This document shows, one piece after another, positions 35,506 through 44,441 of a DNA stretch of 52,261 bases (positions within the stretch are counted from its first letter, which is position 1; every line of letters starts with the position of its first letter). The notes under the pieces are model-generated. The model was not told the DNA's origin. It did no database searches and saw nothing but the letters and a program-made list of their open reading frames with translations. The translations under genes were made by a program, and so were the position numbers. The stretch spans positions 1 to 52,261 of the forward strand of contig NZ_NQLA01000020.1 of assembly GCF_002252705.1 (NCBI RefSeq), given 5' to 3'. The DNA is from Vulcanococcus limneticus LL (lineage in GTDB: Bacteria > Cyanobacteriota > Cyanobacteriia > PCC-6307 > Cyanobiaceae).

Positions 35506-36932
35506 TGGAGCGAGCCGGCTCCACCAGCGCAGTGGCGGCGACGGCCGACCTCGCCGCCGGCGCCAGCGGCGGGTCGCCGCTGGATCCCTGTGTGCACTGC
35601 GGCTTCTGCCTGCCCACCTGCGCCAGTTATCGGGTGCTGGGCACGGAGATGGACTCGCCCCGGGGCCGCATCCACGCCCTCAAGGCGATCGCGGCCGGCG
35701 AGCTGGAGCTGGATGCCACCGTGGCCAGCCATTTCGACTCCTGCCTGGGCTGCCTGGCCTGCGTGACGGCCTGCCCCTCGGGCGTGCGCTACGACCAGCT
35801 GATCGATGCCACCCGCCCCCAGCTGAACGCACCGGAGCTGCGCAGCCCGGCGCAGCGGGCCTTCCGTCGTCTGCTCTTCTCGCTGCTGCCCTACCCGGAG
35901 AGGTTGCGGGCGCTGCTGGCGCCCCTGCGTGCCTACGCCGGCACGCCCCTGCAGGCCCTGGCCCGCCGCAGCGGGCTCACCCGCCTGCTCGGCCCCCAGC
36001 TGGAGGCGATGGAGCGGCTGCTGCCGCCCCTGGCCCCCGAGGCCTTCCGCGACGGCTTCCCCGTGGTGGTGCCCGCCCAGGGTGAACGCCGGGCCCGGGT
36101 GGGCCTGGTGCTGGGCTGCGTGCAGCGGCTGTTCGACCCCGAAGTGAACGCCGCGGCGGTGCGGGTGCTGAGCGCCAACGGCATCGAGGTGGTGATCCCA
36201 GCGCAGCAGGGCTGCTGTGGCGCCGTGACCCACCACCAGGGCGAGCTGGAGCAGACCCGCGAGCTGGCCGGCGCCCTGATCGAGAGCTTCGAGGCCGTGC
36301 TCGGCCCCGGCAAACCGGCGGGCCCCGAACCCCTGGAGGCCGTGCTGGTGGCGGCCTCCGGCTGCGGCCACACCCTCAAGCAGCTGGACGCGATCCTGGC
36401 CGCCGAGCCCGCCTGGGCCGCCCGCGGCTCCGCCTTCGCCGGCCAGGTGGCCGACATCCAGGAATTCCTGGCTCGCCTGGGCCTGAGCGAGGCCTTCGAG
36501 GCCGGTCTGCGGCCCCTGCCGCACCCTGACGGCACAGTGGCCACGGCGGAGCGGCCCCTGCGGCTTGCGTACCACGACGCCTGCCACATGCTGCACGGCC
36601 AGGGGATCCGCGACCAGCCCCGGGAGCTACTGCGCCGAATTCCCCACGTGCAGCTGCGCGAGGCGGTGGAGGCGGGTGTCTGCTGCGGCAGCGCCGGCAT
36701 CTACAACCTGGTGCAGCCGGAGGAGGCCGCCGAGCTGGGCCGCCTCAAGGCCGCGGACCTTGCCGGCAGCGGCGCGGACCTGGCCGTGAGCGCCAACATC
36801 GGCTGCACCCTGCAGATCCGCCGCCACCTGGAGGAAAGTCCACGGCCCCTGCCGGTGCTGCACCCGATCCAGCTGCTCGATCGCAGCTTCCGCGGCGCGC
36901 CCCTCAGCCCGCCACCGCCAGCGACTGGGTGA
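35505..36932 (+). CDS. glcF: Glycolate dehydrogenase iron-sulfur subunit
   Basis: Passes electrons from glycolate oxidation (photorespiration) toward quinones as part of GlcDEF. The 475-residue protein has two 4Fe-4S motifs: [11 protein letters not shown] (C29, C32, C35, C39) and [11 protein letters not shown] (C80, C83, C86, C90). Two CCG domains follow, with GCCGAVTHH and [10 protein letters not shown] marking each. Its start overlaps the icd stop. Its last 29 bases overlap the end of the convergent ssuD-like gene. The glcE subunit is 4.6 kb downstream, and glcD is not in the window. Confidence 0.94.
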   Translation: MERAGSTSAVAATADLAAGASGGSPLDPCVHCGFCLPTCASYRVLGTEMDSPRGRIHALKAIAAGELELDATVASHFDSCLGCLACVTACPSGVRYDQLIDATRPQLNAPELRSPAQRAFRRLLFSLLPYPERLRALLAPLRAYAGTPLQALARRSGLTRLLGPQLEAMERLLPPLAPEAFRDGFPVVVPAQGERRARVGLVLGCVQRLFDPEVNAAAVRVLSANGIEVVIPAQQGCCGAVTHHQGELEQTRELAGALIESFEAVLGPGKPAGPEPLEAVLVAASGCGHTLKQLDAILAAEPAWAARGSAFAGQVADIQEFLARLGLSEAFEAGLRPLPHPDGTVATAERPLRLAYHDACHMLHGQGIRDQPRELLRRIPHVQLREAVEAGVCCGSAGIYNLVQPEEAAELGRLKAADLAGSGADLAVSANIGCTLQIRRHLEESPRPLPVLHPIQLLDRSFRGAPLSPPPPATG

Positions 36933-38040
36933 GCCGCCCGTCGAACGCCCCGCCGGTGAAGGCCTCGCGGGTCGTGACCGGCCCCTTGCCCGGCAGCCGC
37001 GGGAACACCAGCTCGGCGAAGCGGATCGCCTCCTCCAGGTGGGGGTAGCCCGAGAGCACGAAGGTCTCCACCCCCAGATCGGCGTACTCCTGCAGCCGGG
37101 CGGCGATCTCCTCGGGATCGCCCACCAGGGCGGTGCCGGCGCCGCCCCGCACCAGGCCCACACCCGCCCAGAGATTGGGACCCACCACCAGCCGATCACG
37201 GCGGCCGCCATGGAGGGCCGCCATGCGGCGCTGACCCTCGGAGTCCATGCGGGCGTAGTAGTCCTGGGCGCGATCGATAGCGTCGTCGTCGAGGCGACTG
37301 ATCAGGCGATCGGCAGCCGCCCAGGCCTCCGCACTCGTCTCGCGCACGATCACGTGCAGGCGAATCCCGAAGCGCACGCTGCGGCCATGCTCCGCCGCCC
37401 TGCGGCGCACATCGGCAAACTTTTCGGCCAGCTGCTCCAGGGGCTCACCCCAGCTGAGGTAAGCATCCACGTGCTTGGCCGCCAGGGCGTGGGCGGCGGG
37501 CGACGAGCCGCCGAAGTAGAGCGGCGGATGGGGCCGCGACACGGGCGGGAACAGGTTGCGGGCGCCTTCCACCTGCACGTGGCGGCCGTGGAAGTCCACC
37601 TGGCGGCCCGCCAGCAGATCGCGCCATACGGTCAGGAACTCGTCGGCGGCGGCATAGCGCTCGTCGTGGTCGAGGAACACGCCATCGGCAGCCAGCTCAT
37701 GGGCATCACCGCCGGGCACCACGTTGAGCAACAGGCGCCCACCGAGGGCCTGGTCCAGGGTGGCGGCCTGGCGCGCCGAGGCGGTGGGACCGCTCAGGGA
37801 GGTGCGCAGGGCCACCAGCAGCTTCAGCCGCTGGGTCACGGCCACCAGGCTGGCGGCCGTGACCCAGGGATCGAGGCAGCTGCTGCCGGTGGGGATCAGA
37901 AGCCCGTCATAGCCGAGGTGCTCGGCCGCCACGGCGATCTGGCGCAGGTAGGCGCTGGTGGGCGGACGGCCGGAATCGGAGCGGCCCAGGTAGCGCGTAT
38001 CCCCCGAGGTGGGCAGGAACCAGAAGACGTCAGGGGCCAT
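36904..38040 (-). CDS. ssuD: FMNH2-dependent alkanesulfonate monooxygenase (SsuD-like)
   Basis: Flavin-dependent desulfonation of alkanesulfonates to sulfite and aldehyde. The 378-residue luciferase-fold protein begins [17 protein letters not shown] and has [62 protein letters not shown] (given in parts as [11 protein letters not shown] and [10 protein letters not shown]) and [21 protein letters not shown], all typical of SsuD. No SsuE reductase is seen here. The ATG at 38040 was preferred over the open frame to 38205. It is separated by 336 bases from the kinase gene and may have its own promoter. Confidence 0.93.
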   Translation of the reverse strand: MAPDVFWFLPTSGDTRYLGRSDSGRPPTSAYLRQIAVAAEHLGYDGLLIPTGSSCLDPWVTAASLVAVTQRLKLLVALRTSLSGPTASARQAATLDQALGGRLLLNVVPGGDAHELAADGVFLDHDERYAAADEFLTVWRDLLAGRQVDFHGRHVQVEGARNLFPPVSRPHPPLYFGGSSPAAHALAAKHVDAYLSWGEPLEQLAEKFADVRRRAAEHGRSVRFGIRLHVIVRETSAEAWAAADRLISRLDDDAIDRAQDYYARMDSEGQRRMAALHGGRRDRLVVGPNLWAGVGLVRGGAGTALVGDPEEIAARLQEYADLGVETFVLSGYPHLEEAIRFAELVFPRLPGKGPVTTREAFTGGAFDGRLTQSLAVAG

Positions 38041-38376
38041 GGGCGAACGGGCAAGAACGGCAGGGCAGGACCCGCAGGGAAACGAGCACGGCGCCTCGCG
38101 ATCAACCCTATGGAGCGCTCCGGTGCGGCAGACGCCGCGCCGGCACAGGCTTCCGTGCCCACAGACACGCCGGCATCGCGAAGGCGTTGTATCGCAGTGC
38201 CGCAACCTGCCCTGGTCTATCGGCGCCGGCGTCGCCAGGCTGGAACCCCAGCCAATCCCGCGGAAGGATCGGCCATGCAGGTCGCCCGCAACCTGGGAGG
38301 CACCGACCGCCTCCTGCGCACCTCCACCGCCGCCCCGCTCAAGCTCTCGACCCGGCGCTGAGCCGCCATGGAGCCA
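38041..38376. other. 336-base gap between ssuD-like and kinase genes
   Basis: The region lies upstream of the ssuD-like gene on the minus strand, so it should contain that gene's promoter, but no convincing -35/-10 pair is visible. On the plus strand a 28-codon reading frame with a Shine-Dalgarno is listed separately. Nothing else is supported. Confidence 0.4.
38275..38361 (+). CDS. Possible 28-residue protein, DUF2892-like start
   Basis: The frame reads [19 protein letters not shown] and ends with a basic tail and TGA. GGAAGGA lies about 7 bases before the ATG. The opening [10 protein letters not shown] resembles the first residues of DUF2892 membrane proteins (N-V-G-x-x-D-R-x-x-R), but the two membrane helices that should follow are absent. 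It may be a remnant, a small protein or chance. It is on the opposite strand to its neighbours. Confidence 0.3.
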   Translation: MQVARNLGGTDRLLRTSTAAPLKLSTRR

Positions 38377-39834
38377 TCAGCCAGCCGCTGGTCCCCCAGC
38401 CCCGGTCTCCATCCAGCGCCAGGCCAGCGCCAGGCTGCCGGCATCGCCGAGGTTGCCCGGGAAGGTGAGGATCGGCAGCCCCTCCACGCCGGGGATGCCG
38501 CCCTCCTGCGCCGGCCGCACCAGCGACAGCCCCACCAGCAGCTGGCCCTCCAGCTGCAGCGCCTCCAGCTCCAGACCGTCGGCCAGCAGGGTCTGGCTGG
38601 TGGTGCCGCCCTTGCTGATCAGGTAGCCCAGCCGGGGCGCCAGGGCGGCGCCGATCCGCGCCATCAGCCCCGCCAGCGCCTGCCCCAGGGCCCGGCCCTC
38701 GGCGGCGCTGCGACTGGGCCGTTCGCCGCGGCTGGTGAACAGCACCGGCGTGCGTCCCGCCGCCAGGTGGGTCTTCAGCTGCTCCAGCCAGGCCGCCTCC
38801 AAGGATGTGAGTAGCCGATCGGGCAGGGGCCCCTCCACCAGCCGCTGCACCTTGGCCACGTCGATCTCCACCCCGCCACAGCCCGGTTCCGCCAGCAGCC
38901 CCTCCAGCTGGACATCGGCCAGGGGCACGTGGGAGCCCACCAGCACCAGCCCCGGCAGTGGCTGGCCAGCGGCATCCCGGCGCCGCAGGGCCGCCAGGCC
39001 GGCGGCATCGAGAGGTTGGGGGGGCAGATCGGCCAGGCCGTTGAGCAGGCTTGCGGCCGATTGGAACAGGAACCGCCGCGGCCGGCCCCCACCCCGGCTC
39101 CCTGAGGGAGCCGTGAGCTCCCGCACCGCGGCCCCCAGGGCCGCCAGCTGCTGCGGCCGCTCCCCATCCACCGCCACGCAGCGATTCCCCTGCAACCCCG
39201 CCAGCCGTTCCCCTAACCGCCGATAGCCAGCGCCGCCGGCCGCCCGATCCGCCGCCGCGGCCTCCAGCTCGGCCCGGTCGATCCGCTGCACCGCAGCCGC
39301 CGGGATCCGGCCACCGCTCTTCTCCTCAACCCAGGCCGGCAGGAAGCTGGTGCCGTAGCCGAACAGGCGGTCGCGGGCGAAGGCCGTGGTGTGCACCGGC
39401 TCGCCGTGCAACAGGTGCATCCCATCCACGGTGGTACGACCGCCCGGCAGGAAGGCCGGCGCCAGCAAGGTGGCATCAAAGGGGCCGAGTTCCGCGGCGA
39501 TCACCTCCACCTCCAGCGGAAAGTGGCTGCGCAGGGTGGAGTCGCCCCGGCTCACCACCAGCCAGTGGTCGAGTTCCCCTGCCGCCTGGGCCTCAGCCAG
39601 GGCCGGCCGCAGGACCCGGCAGATCGCGCGCACCCGCTCGGCCGCCGCGGCCGGCGCCAGGGCGCGGGTGTTGGCCAGCAGGAACAACAGCGGCGAGGGA
39701 TGGGCCAGCCCCCGCCGCAGGCAGGCCTGATCCCAGCGCAGCAGCAGCGGGCAGCCGTGCAGCGTCTGGGAGCCGGTGGGGTCGTCGTCGAACACGACGA
39801 TCTTGAGCCGTGGCTTGGGGTGCTGCGTTGGCAT
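38377..39834 (-). CDS. Four-carbon acid sugar kinase family protein (DUF1537)
   Basis: Members of this family phosphorylate four-carbon sugar acids such as erythronate and threonate, or related 2-keto acids. The 485-residue protein opens IVVFDDDPTGSQTLHGC, the DDxTG substrate motif at about 16-27. It has VSRGDSTLRSHFPLEV, the canonical GDSTLRGH-like block, and LISKGGTTSQTLL near the C-terminus, corresponding to the nucleotide-binding GGDT region. A class II aldolase or PdxA2 partner, usual elsewhere, is not in the window. It lies 26 bases downstream of the acireductone dioxygenase gene, so its substrate may differ from the known ones. Confidence 0.9.
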   Translation of the reverse strand: MPTQHPKPRLKIVVFDDDPTGSQTLHGCPLLLRWDQACLRRGLAHPSPLLFLLANTRALAPAAAAERVRAICRVLRPALAEAQAAGELDHWLVVSRGDSTLRSHFPLEVEVIAAELGPFDATLLAPAFLPGGRTTVDGMHLLHGEPVHTTAFARDRLFGYGTSFLPAWVEEKSGGRIPAAAVQRIDRAELEAAAADRAAGGAGYRRLGERLAGLQGNRCVAVDGERPQQLAALGAAVRELTAPSGSRGGGRPRRFLFQSAASLLNGLADLPPQPLDAAGLAALRRRDAAGQPLPGLVLVGSHVPLADVQLEGLLAEPGCGGVEIDVAKVQRLVEGPLPDRLLTSLEAAWLEQLKTHLAAGRTPVLFTSRGERPSRSAAEGRALGQALAGLMARIGAALAPRLGYLISKGGTTSQTLLADGLELEALQLEGQLLVGLSLVRPAQEGGIPGVEGLPILTFPGNLGDAGSLALAWRWMETGAGGPAAG

Positions 39835-39860
39835 GGGGCCATGCTGCCCCGCCCCGGGGC

Positions 39861-40409
39861 TCAGCCCGGCAGGGGTTGCACCGGCCGGCCGGTGTAGGTG
39901 GTGGCCATGGCGGCGGCGCGGGAGAACAGGCGCACCGCCTGAAGGTGGCCGGTCTCACCGAGGCCGAACCAGTGCTCGGTGCCAGCGGGGATGCGCAGAT
40001 GGTCGCCGGGGCCGAGGCTCAGGCGCAGCTGGCCCAGGCCCGGCAGGGCCAGGCCGAACACGCAGCTGCCGGCCACCACGTAGCGGCCCTCGTCGTCGTC
40101 ATGGGTGTGGTAGCGGGCGAAGCGCGCCAGGTGCTCCTCACTGGCGGTCTGCCCACGCCGCAACTGCAGCAGATCGCGCCGGAGCAGCGGCTCCACCAGG
40201 CCCAGCTCGGCCAGCAGCGGATCGAGGGCCGCCAGCAGCCTTTCCTGCTCCCCCGCATCCAGGCCGGGCTGGCCGCGCAGGGCTTCCAGCTCGGCGGGCA
40301 GCGCAATCGGTGTGGTGCCGATGCGGATCCCCAGCCCCGCCAGGCTCGCCACCAGGACATCGGCCCCTGGGTGGCGCTGGGGGGAGCCGGCCAGGGCGAA
40401 CTGCGGCAT
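39861..40409 (-). CDS. mtnD: Acireductone dioxygenase
   Basis: In methionine salvage this metal cupin oxidizes acireductone to 4-methylthio-2-oxobutyrate and formate (iron form) or to CO and a shorter acid (nickel form). The 182-residue protein carries RYHTHDDDEGRYVVAG with H101, H103 and E107, and IPAGTEHWFGLG with H146, the four metal ligands of the family. AVRLF follows as expected. Three bases separate it from the SsuA-like gene. No other methionine-salvage gene (mtnA, mtnK, mtnB/C) is seen in the window. Confidence 0.9.
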   Translation of the reverse strand: MPQFALAGSPQRHPGADVLVASLAGLGIRIGTTPIALPAELEALRGQPGLDAGEQERLLAALDPLLAELGLVEPLLRRDLLQLRRGQTASEEHLARFARYHTHDDDEGRYVVAGSCVFGLALPGLGQLRLSLGPGDHLRIPAGTEHWFGLGETGHLQAVRLFSRAAAMATTYTGRPVQPLPG

Positions 40410-40412
40410 GCC

Positions 40413-41447
40413 TCAGGGCCTCCACACGGCATCAGCCACCTTGACCGGCCTGGGCAGCAGCTTCTCGCGGTAGAAGCCGTCGGCCACCTTCTGCTGGCCC
40501 GCGATCACCTGGGCATCGATCGGCTGGAGGCCGTGCTGGCGCCGCCGTTCCACCGCCTCCAGTACCTCCACCGGCAGGCCGTAGCGGGGCGAGAGCACCT
40601 CGGCCACGGCCCGGGGGTTGCGGCTGGCGAAACTGTTGGTGGCACCCACCACCTTGAGGAGGGCCGCCAGGGTGGGGGCGTTGGCGTTGGCAAAAGCCCG
40701 GGTGGCGAGGTAATAGCCGTTGTTGGGCTGAATGCCCTTGCCGTCGTAGAGCACCCGGGCACCACTGGCCTTCTCCGCCGCGGCCTGGAACGGATCCCAG
40801 GTGGACCAGGCCTCCACCTTGCCGGCGTCGAAGGCGGCCCGCCCCTCGGCCGGTGTGAGATATACGGGAGTGATGTCCGTCGGTTTGAGGCCGGCGCGGC
40901 GCAGGCCCTCGTTGACGATGTACTGGGAGTTGGTGGCCTTGGTGATCGCCACCCGCTTGCCCTTCAGGTCGGCAACGGTCTTCAGCCGCGAGCCCCGGGG
41001 CACGAGCACCGCCACGGCCGCGGGCCCGAGGCGCTCATTGGCCACGTAGACCACGGGCGTGCCGGCGGCCTGGGCAAAGATCGGCGGCGGTTCACCGGTG
41101 AAGGTGAAGTCGATCGAACCCACCGCCAGGGCCTCCATCAGCTGGGGCCCGGCCACGAACTCCTTCCATTCCACCGTCACGCCCCGCTGGGCCAGGGCCG
41201 GCTCGAGGGTCTTGCGGGCGTAGAGGTAATTGAGAACCGAGCCGAACTTGCTCACGCCGATGCGGATCACCTTGGCCGAGGCCGGCTTCTGGGCCAGGCC
41301 ATCGGGCGCCGCCACACTGGATCCGGCCAGCCCCAGGCCCAGACCCAGGGCGGCAAAGCTGGCGGTCAAACCGAGCTGGAGCGGGCGGCTGGCCAGCACG
41401 TGCCAGGGACGGGAGCGGCGGAAGAGATAGCGGCGCTGCTGGGTCAT
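40413..41447 (-). CDS. ssuA: SsuA-like aliphatic sulfonate-binding protein
   Basis: A periplasmic solute-binding protein of the NMT1/SsuA family. A basic N-terminus (QQRRYLFRRSRPW) leads to a hydrophobic core LGLTASFAALGLGLGLAGSSVAA, a Sec- or Tat-type signal peptide (the RRSRPW pair is suggestive). The mature part has IRIGVSKFGSVLNYLYAR, VEWKEFVAGPQLMEALAVGSIDF, PVVYVANE, DLKGKRVAI, VEAWSTWDPF and NGYYLATR, typical of SsuA. ATG 41447 is used; 41453 and 41462 are equally possible. No SsuB ATPase or SsuC permease is in the window. Confidence 0.9.
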   Translation of the reverse strand: MTQQRRYLFRRSRPWHVLASRPLQLGLTASFAALGLGLGLAGSSVAAPDGLAQKPASAKVIRIGVSKFGSVLNYLYARKTLEPALAQRGVTVEWKEFVAGPQLMEALAVGSIDFTFTGEPPPIFAQAAGTPVVYVANERLGPAAVAVLVPRGSRLKTVADLKGKRVAITKATNSQYIVNEGLRRAGLKPTDITPVYLTPAEGRAAFDAGKVEAWSTWDPFQAAAEKASGARVLYDGKGIQPNNGYYLATRAFANANAPTLAALLKVVGATNSFASRNPRAVAEVLSPRYGLPVEVLEAVERRRQHGLQPIDAQVIAGQQKVADGFYREKLLPRPVKVADAVWRP

Positions 41448-41571
41448 GGGCATCGGGATCATCGCCGCGATACTGAGGGGATCGCCGGCGCCAACAGGTG
41501 CCGGCCACCACAACCCCTGGTGCCGACAGCCATCGCACACACCCGTGGCGCCGGCATGGCACCATCAGCCC

Positions 41572-42810
41572 GTGATCGCCCCCGAGCCCCACGCGCTGCC
41601 GGACCTGGTGCGGGAGCTCCACCGCCAGGCCGCCCCCTGGCTGCCCGCCGGCCAGGCCACCCGCCTGCGCTGGGGTCCGCCAGTGCAGCCGGGCGTGGGC
41701 CAGGAGCGCCCCACCGTGGTGAGCACCGCTCGCCTGAACCGGATCCTGGAGCACGCCGCCGGCGACTTCACCGTGACCGTGGAGGCCGGCCTGCCGCTGC
41801 AGCACCTGCAGGAGGCCCTGGTGGAGCAGCGCCAGTGGCTGGCCCTGGACTGGCCCTGGGGCAGCGGTGCCGACGGCGAGGGCGCCGGCACCGTGGGGGG
41901 CCTGGTGGCGCGGGGTATGGCCGGCGGCCTGCGCCAGCGCCACCTGGGCGTGCGCGACCAGCTGATCGGCATCGGCCTGCTGCGGACCGATGGCACCGCG
42001 GCCCGGGCCGGCGGCAGGGTGGTGAAGAACGTGGCCGGCTACGACCTGATGCGGCTGCTCACCGGCAGCTGGGGCTCGCTGGCCCTGATCACCGAACTGA
42101 CCCTGCGCACCGTGCCGCTGCCGCCCCAACGCCGCGGCCTGCTGCTGCAGGGGGAACCGCAGCAGCTGGAGCCGCTGCGCCGCCGCCTGCTGGGGGCCGC
42201 CCTCGGCCCGGAACTGCTCGACTGGTGGAGCGCGCCCCTCGCCGAAACCGCAGGCCAACCCCCCCTCCCGGGCCTGCTGCTGGGGCTCGCCAGCGTCAGC
42301 GGCGAGGCCATCGCCGACCAGCTGGCGGCCATCGGCAGCGAGGCCGATGCCGCCGGTGTGCGGCGCCTGGAACTGGACTCCGAACGGCTCGAGGCCCTGC
42401 GGGCCGTCGCCCTGGGCCCCGATCAGGGCTGTGGCCCCGCCGATGCCCCCTGGACTGGACGCTGGCTGCTGCGGCTGGGTGTCCTGCCCGCCGAGGCGGC
42501 GGCGTTGCTCGCCGATCCACTGCTGGCGGGCCTGCAGCTCAGCCTGGCGACCGGGAGCGGCCTGGGCCTGGCCTGGTCGGAGGCGAGCCAGCTGCCCGCC
42601 TACCAGGTGGAGGCGCTGCGCCGCCGCTGCCGGGCCCTGGGCGGCCAGCTCACGGTGCTGGAACAGCCCGCCGGCGCGGGCCTTCCAGCCTGGGAGGACG
42701 CCCCCTCACGCCCCCTGATCGAGGCCGTGAAGCGCCAGTTCGACCCGCTGCAGCAGCTGGCCCGGGGCCGTTTGCCCGGGGTGCACACACCGAGCGGGTT
42801 GAGCCGCTGA
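41572..42810 (+). CDS. glcE: Glycolate dehydrogenase FAD-binding subunit GlcE
   Basis: A flavin subunit of the glycolate dehydrogenase complex. The 412-residue protein has RWGPPVQPG, VVSTARLNRILEHAAGDFTVTVEAG (parts: VVSTARLNRIL and DFTVTVEAG), TVGGLVARGMAGGLRQRHLGVRDQLIG (part: GGLVARGMAGG) and GGRVVKNVAGYDLMRLLTGSWG, the last diagnostic of GlcE. The C-terminus FDPLQQLARGRLPGVHTP is also typical. There is no ATG: GTG 41572 is used, GTG 41545 is possible. It is divergent from ssuA and far from glcF. Confidence 0.92.
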   Translation: MIAPEPHALPDLVRELHRQAAPWLPAGQATRLRWGPPVQPGVGQERPTVVSTARLNRILEHAAGDFTVTVEAGLPLQHLQEALVEQRQWLALDWPWGSGADGEGAGTVGGLVARGMAGGLRQRHLGVRDQLIGIGLLRTDGTAARAGGRVVKNVAGYDLMRLLTGSWGSLALITELTLRTVPLPPQRRGLLLQGEPQQLEPLRRRLLGAALGPELLDWWSAPLAETAGQPPLPGLLLGLASVSGEAIADQLAAIGSEADAAGVRRLELDSERLEALRAVALGPDQGCGPADAPWTGRWLLRLGVLPAEAAALLADPLLAGLQLSLATGSGLGLAWSEASQLPAYQVEALRRRCRALGGQLTVLEQPAGAGLPAWEDAPSRPLIEAVKRQFDPLQQLARGRLPGVHTPSGLSR

Positions 42811-42823
42811 GCCCCAACTGGGT

Positions 42824-43681
42824 TCAGCCCCCGTGGGGAGGCCTGGCCGCCTCCAGAGCGGCAAGGATGCCGGCCCTGAGGGATGGATCGATGGCACGGA
42901 AGCCCAGGAGCGCGAGATGGCGTCCGACCAGGGGCGTGGGAGTGGCCAGATTGACCTCCTGAACGGGGATCGGAGGTTGATGGCCCAGGTCGCGCAGCTG
43001 CTCGACAGTGCGCCTGGCCGTACGGCTGGCCAGGGAGAGGATGGTGGTGATCGAAAACAGCTTCGAGGCCTGAATCAGTGCCAGGGTGACCCGCTGCGAC
43101 GGCCTCACTTTCACGGCCTTTGAAAACAACCTCTCCACGAAAGGCAGGGGAATCGCCGCCTCCAGATCTGCGATCACAGGATCCACCAGCACCTGGGGCT
43201 GATTGCGCAGGGAAATCGCGCGCGCATCAATCAACTGTAGCTTGTGCACGAGCTCCTCAGCCTGCTCAGGGGCTTCCAGCTGCAGGGCAGACCTGACACC
43301 GGTCGCGGCGGCAAGCTCCTCCGTATCGCTCAGAAGTTCAAGCAAAGCCACGTATTTACTGCCCAGGCTATGGGCAATCCAGACATAGGGAATCTCAGGG
43401 GCTGACGGCCTCAAGCCACCGTCAGCCTGGAGCAGCGCAGCCACTTCCCCTCGCAGTTCAGCCTAATAGATGGCGAGGGAGATGGCGATATCCCAATGCC
43501 GAATCGAAAACCGAAACGGAATGGCAACCGCCCCATAGCCAGCCCCATAGAGATCCCGCAGCAATGCTCGATAGAACAGCGTTGGGAAGGAGCCGAAGAA
43601 GGCCCCACCCAGGAAGATCACAACGGCCCGCGGCTGGGGCGGGAGTGCGGCCCAGCCGAAGTGAAGGGCATGGAATCTCAT
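42824..43681 (-). pseudogene. DUF1350 alpha/beta-hydrolase-like gene interrupted by one amber codon
   Basis: Both halves are in the same frame. From the ATG at 43681, the first part reads RAVVIFLGGAFFGSFPTLFYRALL and PFRFSIRHWDIAISLAIY, then TAG at 43463-43465. The frame then continues AELRGEVAALLQADGG, WIAHSLGSKYVALLELL (the nucleophile-elbow region) to a normal stop at 42824. One C-to-T change from CAG (Gln) would explain it. The 286-codon length and continuous family pattern point to a recent nonsense mutation, a sequencing error or read-through. DUF1350 is found in cyanobacteria and plastid-bearing eukaryotes; its function is unknown. Confidence 0.8.
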
Positions 43682-43749
43682 GGGGGGCAGGGCGGGACGG
43701 CAAGGAGATGGGAAGAGTCGACGACAGGGGCGGCGATCGAAGGATCCCC

Positions 43750-44334
43750 TCAGCTGCGGACAAGCTCAATCAGGGAACCACCGCTCGCCAGGGGAAGCGC
43801 ATAGGCGATCTCACCGAGGGCCGCCTTGTTGTCGCCATCGAAGAAGGTGCCCCGATGCTCGGCTGTCACCAGAACCGTGGACGACTGCTGGAGGTTGGAG
43901 GCACTCAGCGAGAGCTCCACGTAACCCCTGAGCTCAAAATCGGCAGCATCACGCACAGCGGCCTTGGTGGCGTCCGGCTGGACGAGCAACAGTCCCGTGT
44001 CGTGAGGATTCAGGAAGACGCTCAGCTTCGTCTTCACAAGTTCTCCCTCCAGCGGCGCCGGCTGCCCTACGGGGGGAGGATCATTCTTCAAGGAGGCTGG
44101 GCCATTCTGACCGATCACATCAAATCGGGCCAGAACCTTCTCGGGGTCCAACCCAGGCGTGCGGGTAACGAGAGTCACCGAGAGAGCAGTCCCCCTGTCG
44201 CTGAGATTGGAGATCGTGAGAAAGTATCCCTGCAGAACGACACGACTCAACGCCGCCAGCCCTGGATTGGAATCGGTGATCGCCTTGGGAAGCTGGGGCT
44301 TGAACAGAAGCTCGAAGGTCGAAATCACAGCCAT
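43750..44334 (-). CDS. Protein of unknown function, beta-rich
   Basis: This 194-residue protein alternates hydrophobic and polar residues as in a beta sandwich: VVLQGYFLTISNLSDRGTALSVTLVTRTPG at 32-61 (strand pairs, quoted in parts as LQGYFLTISNLSDRG), KTKLSVFLNPHDTGLLLVQPD and FELRGYVELSLSAS. There is no signal peptide, cysteine or catalytic motif. The coding sequence is less GC-rich than its neighbours. It sits between two decayed genes, so it may be a recent arrival or a survivor. I do not recognise the family. Confidence 0.6.
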   Translation of the reverse strand: MAVISTFELLFKPQLPKAITDSNPGLAALSRVVLQGYFLTISNLSDRGTALSVTLVTRTPGLDPEKVLARFDVIGQNGPASLKNDPPPVGQPAPLEGELVKTKLSVFLNPHDTGLLLVQPDATKAAVRDAADFELRGYVELSLSASNLQQSSTVLVTAEHRGTFFDGDNKAALGEIAYALPLASGGSLIELVRS

Positions 44335-44441
44335 TGAACCAGGAGTAGTTGAAATCCAGTGCTAACGAAGCGATTCCGTTGAGTCAATGCTCCGTTACCA
44401 ACATTCACTGCGAGGGTCATTGTTTTCGCGAATAGCCCGCT

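Noticed and set aside
39810-42962. 1050-residue plus-strand open frame across ssuA and mtnD
   Set aside because: Compositional artefact of high GC; it covers four well-supported genes.
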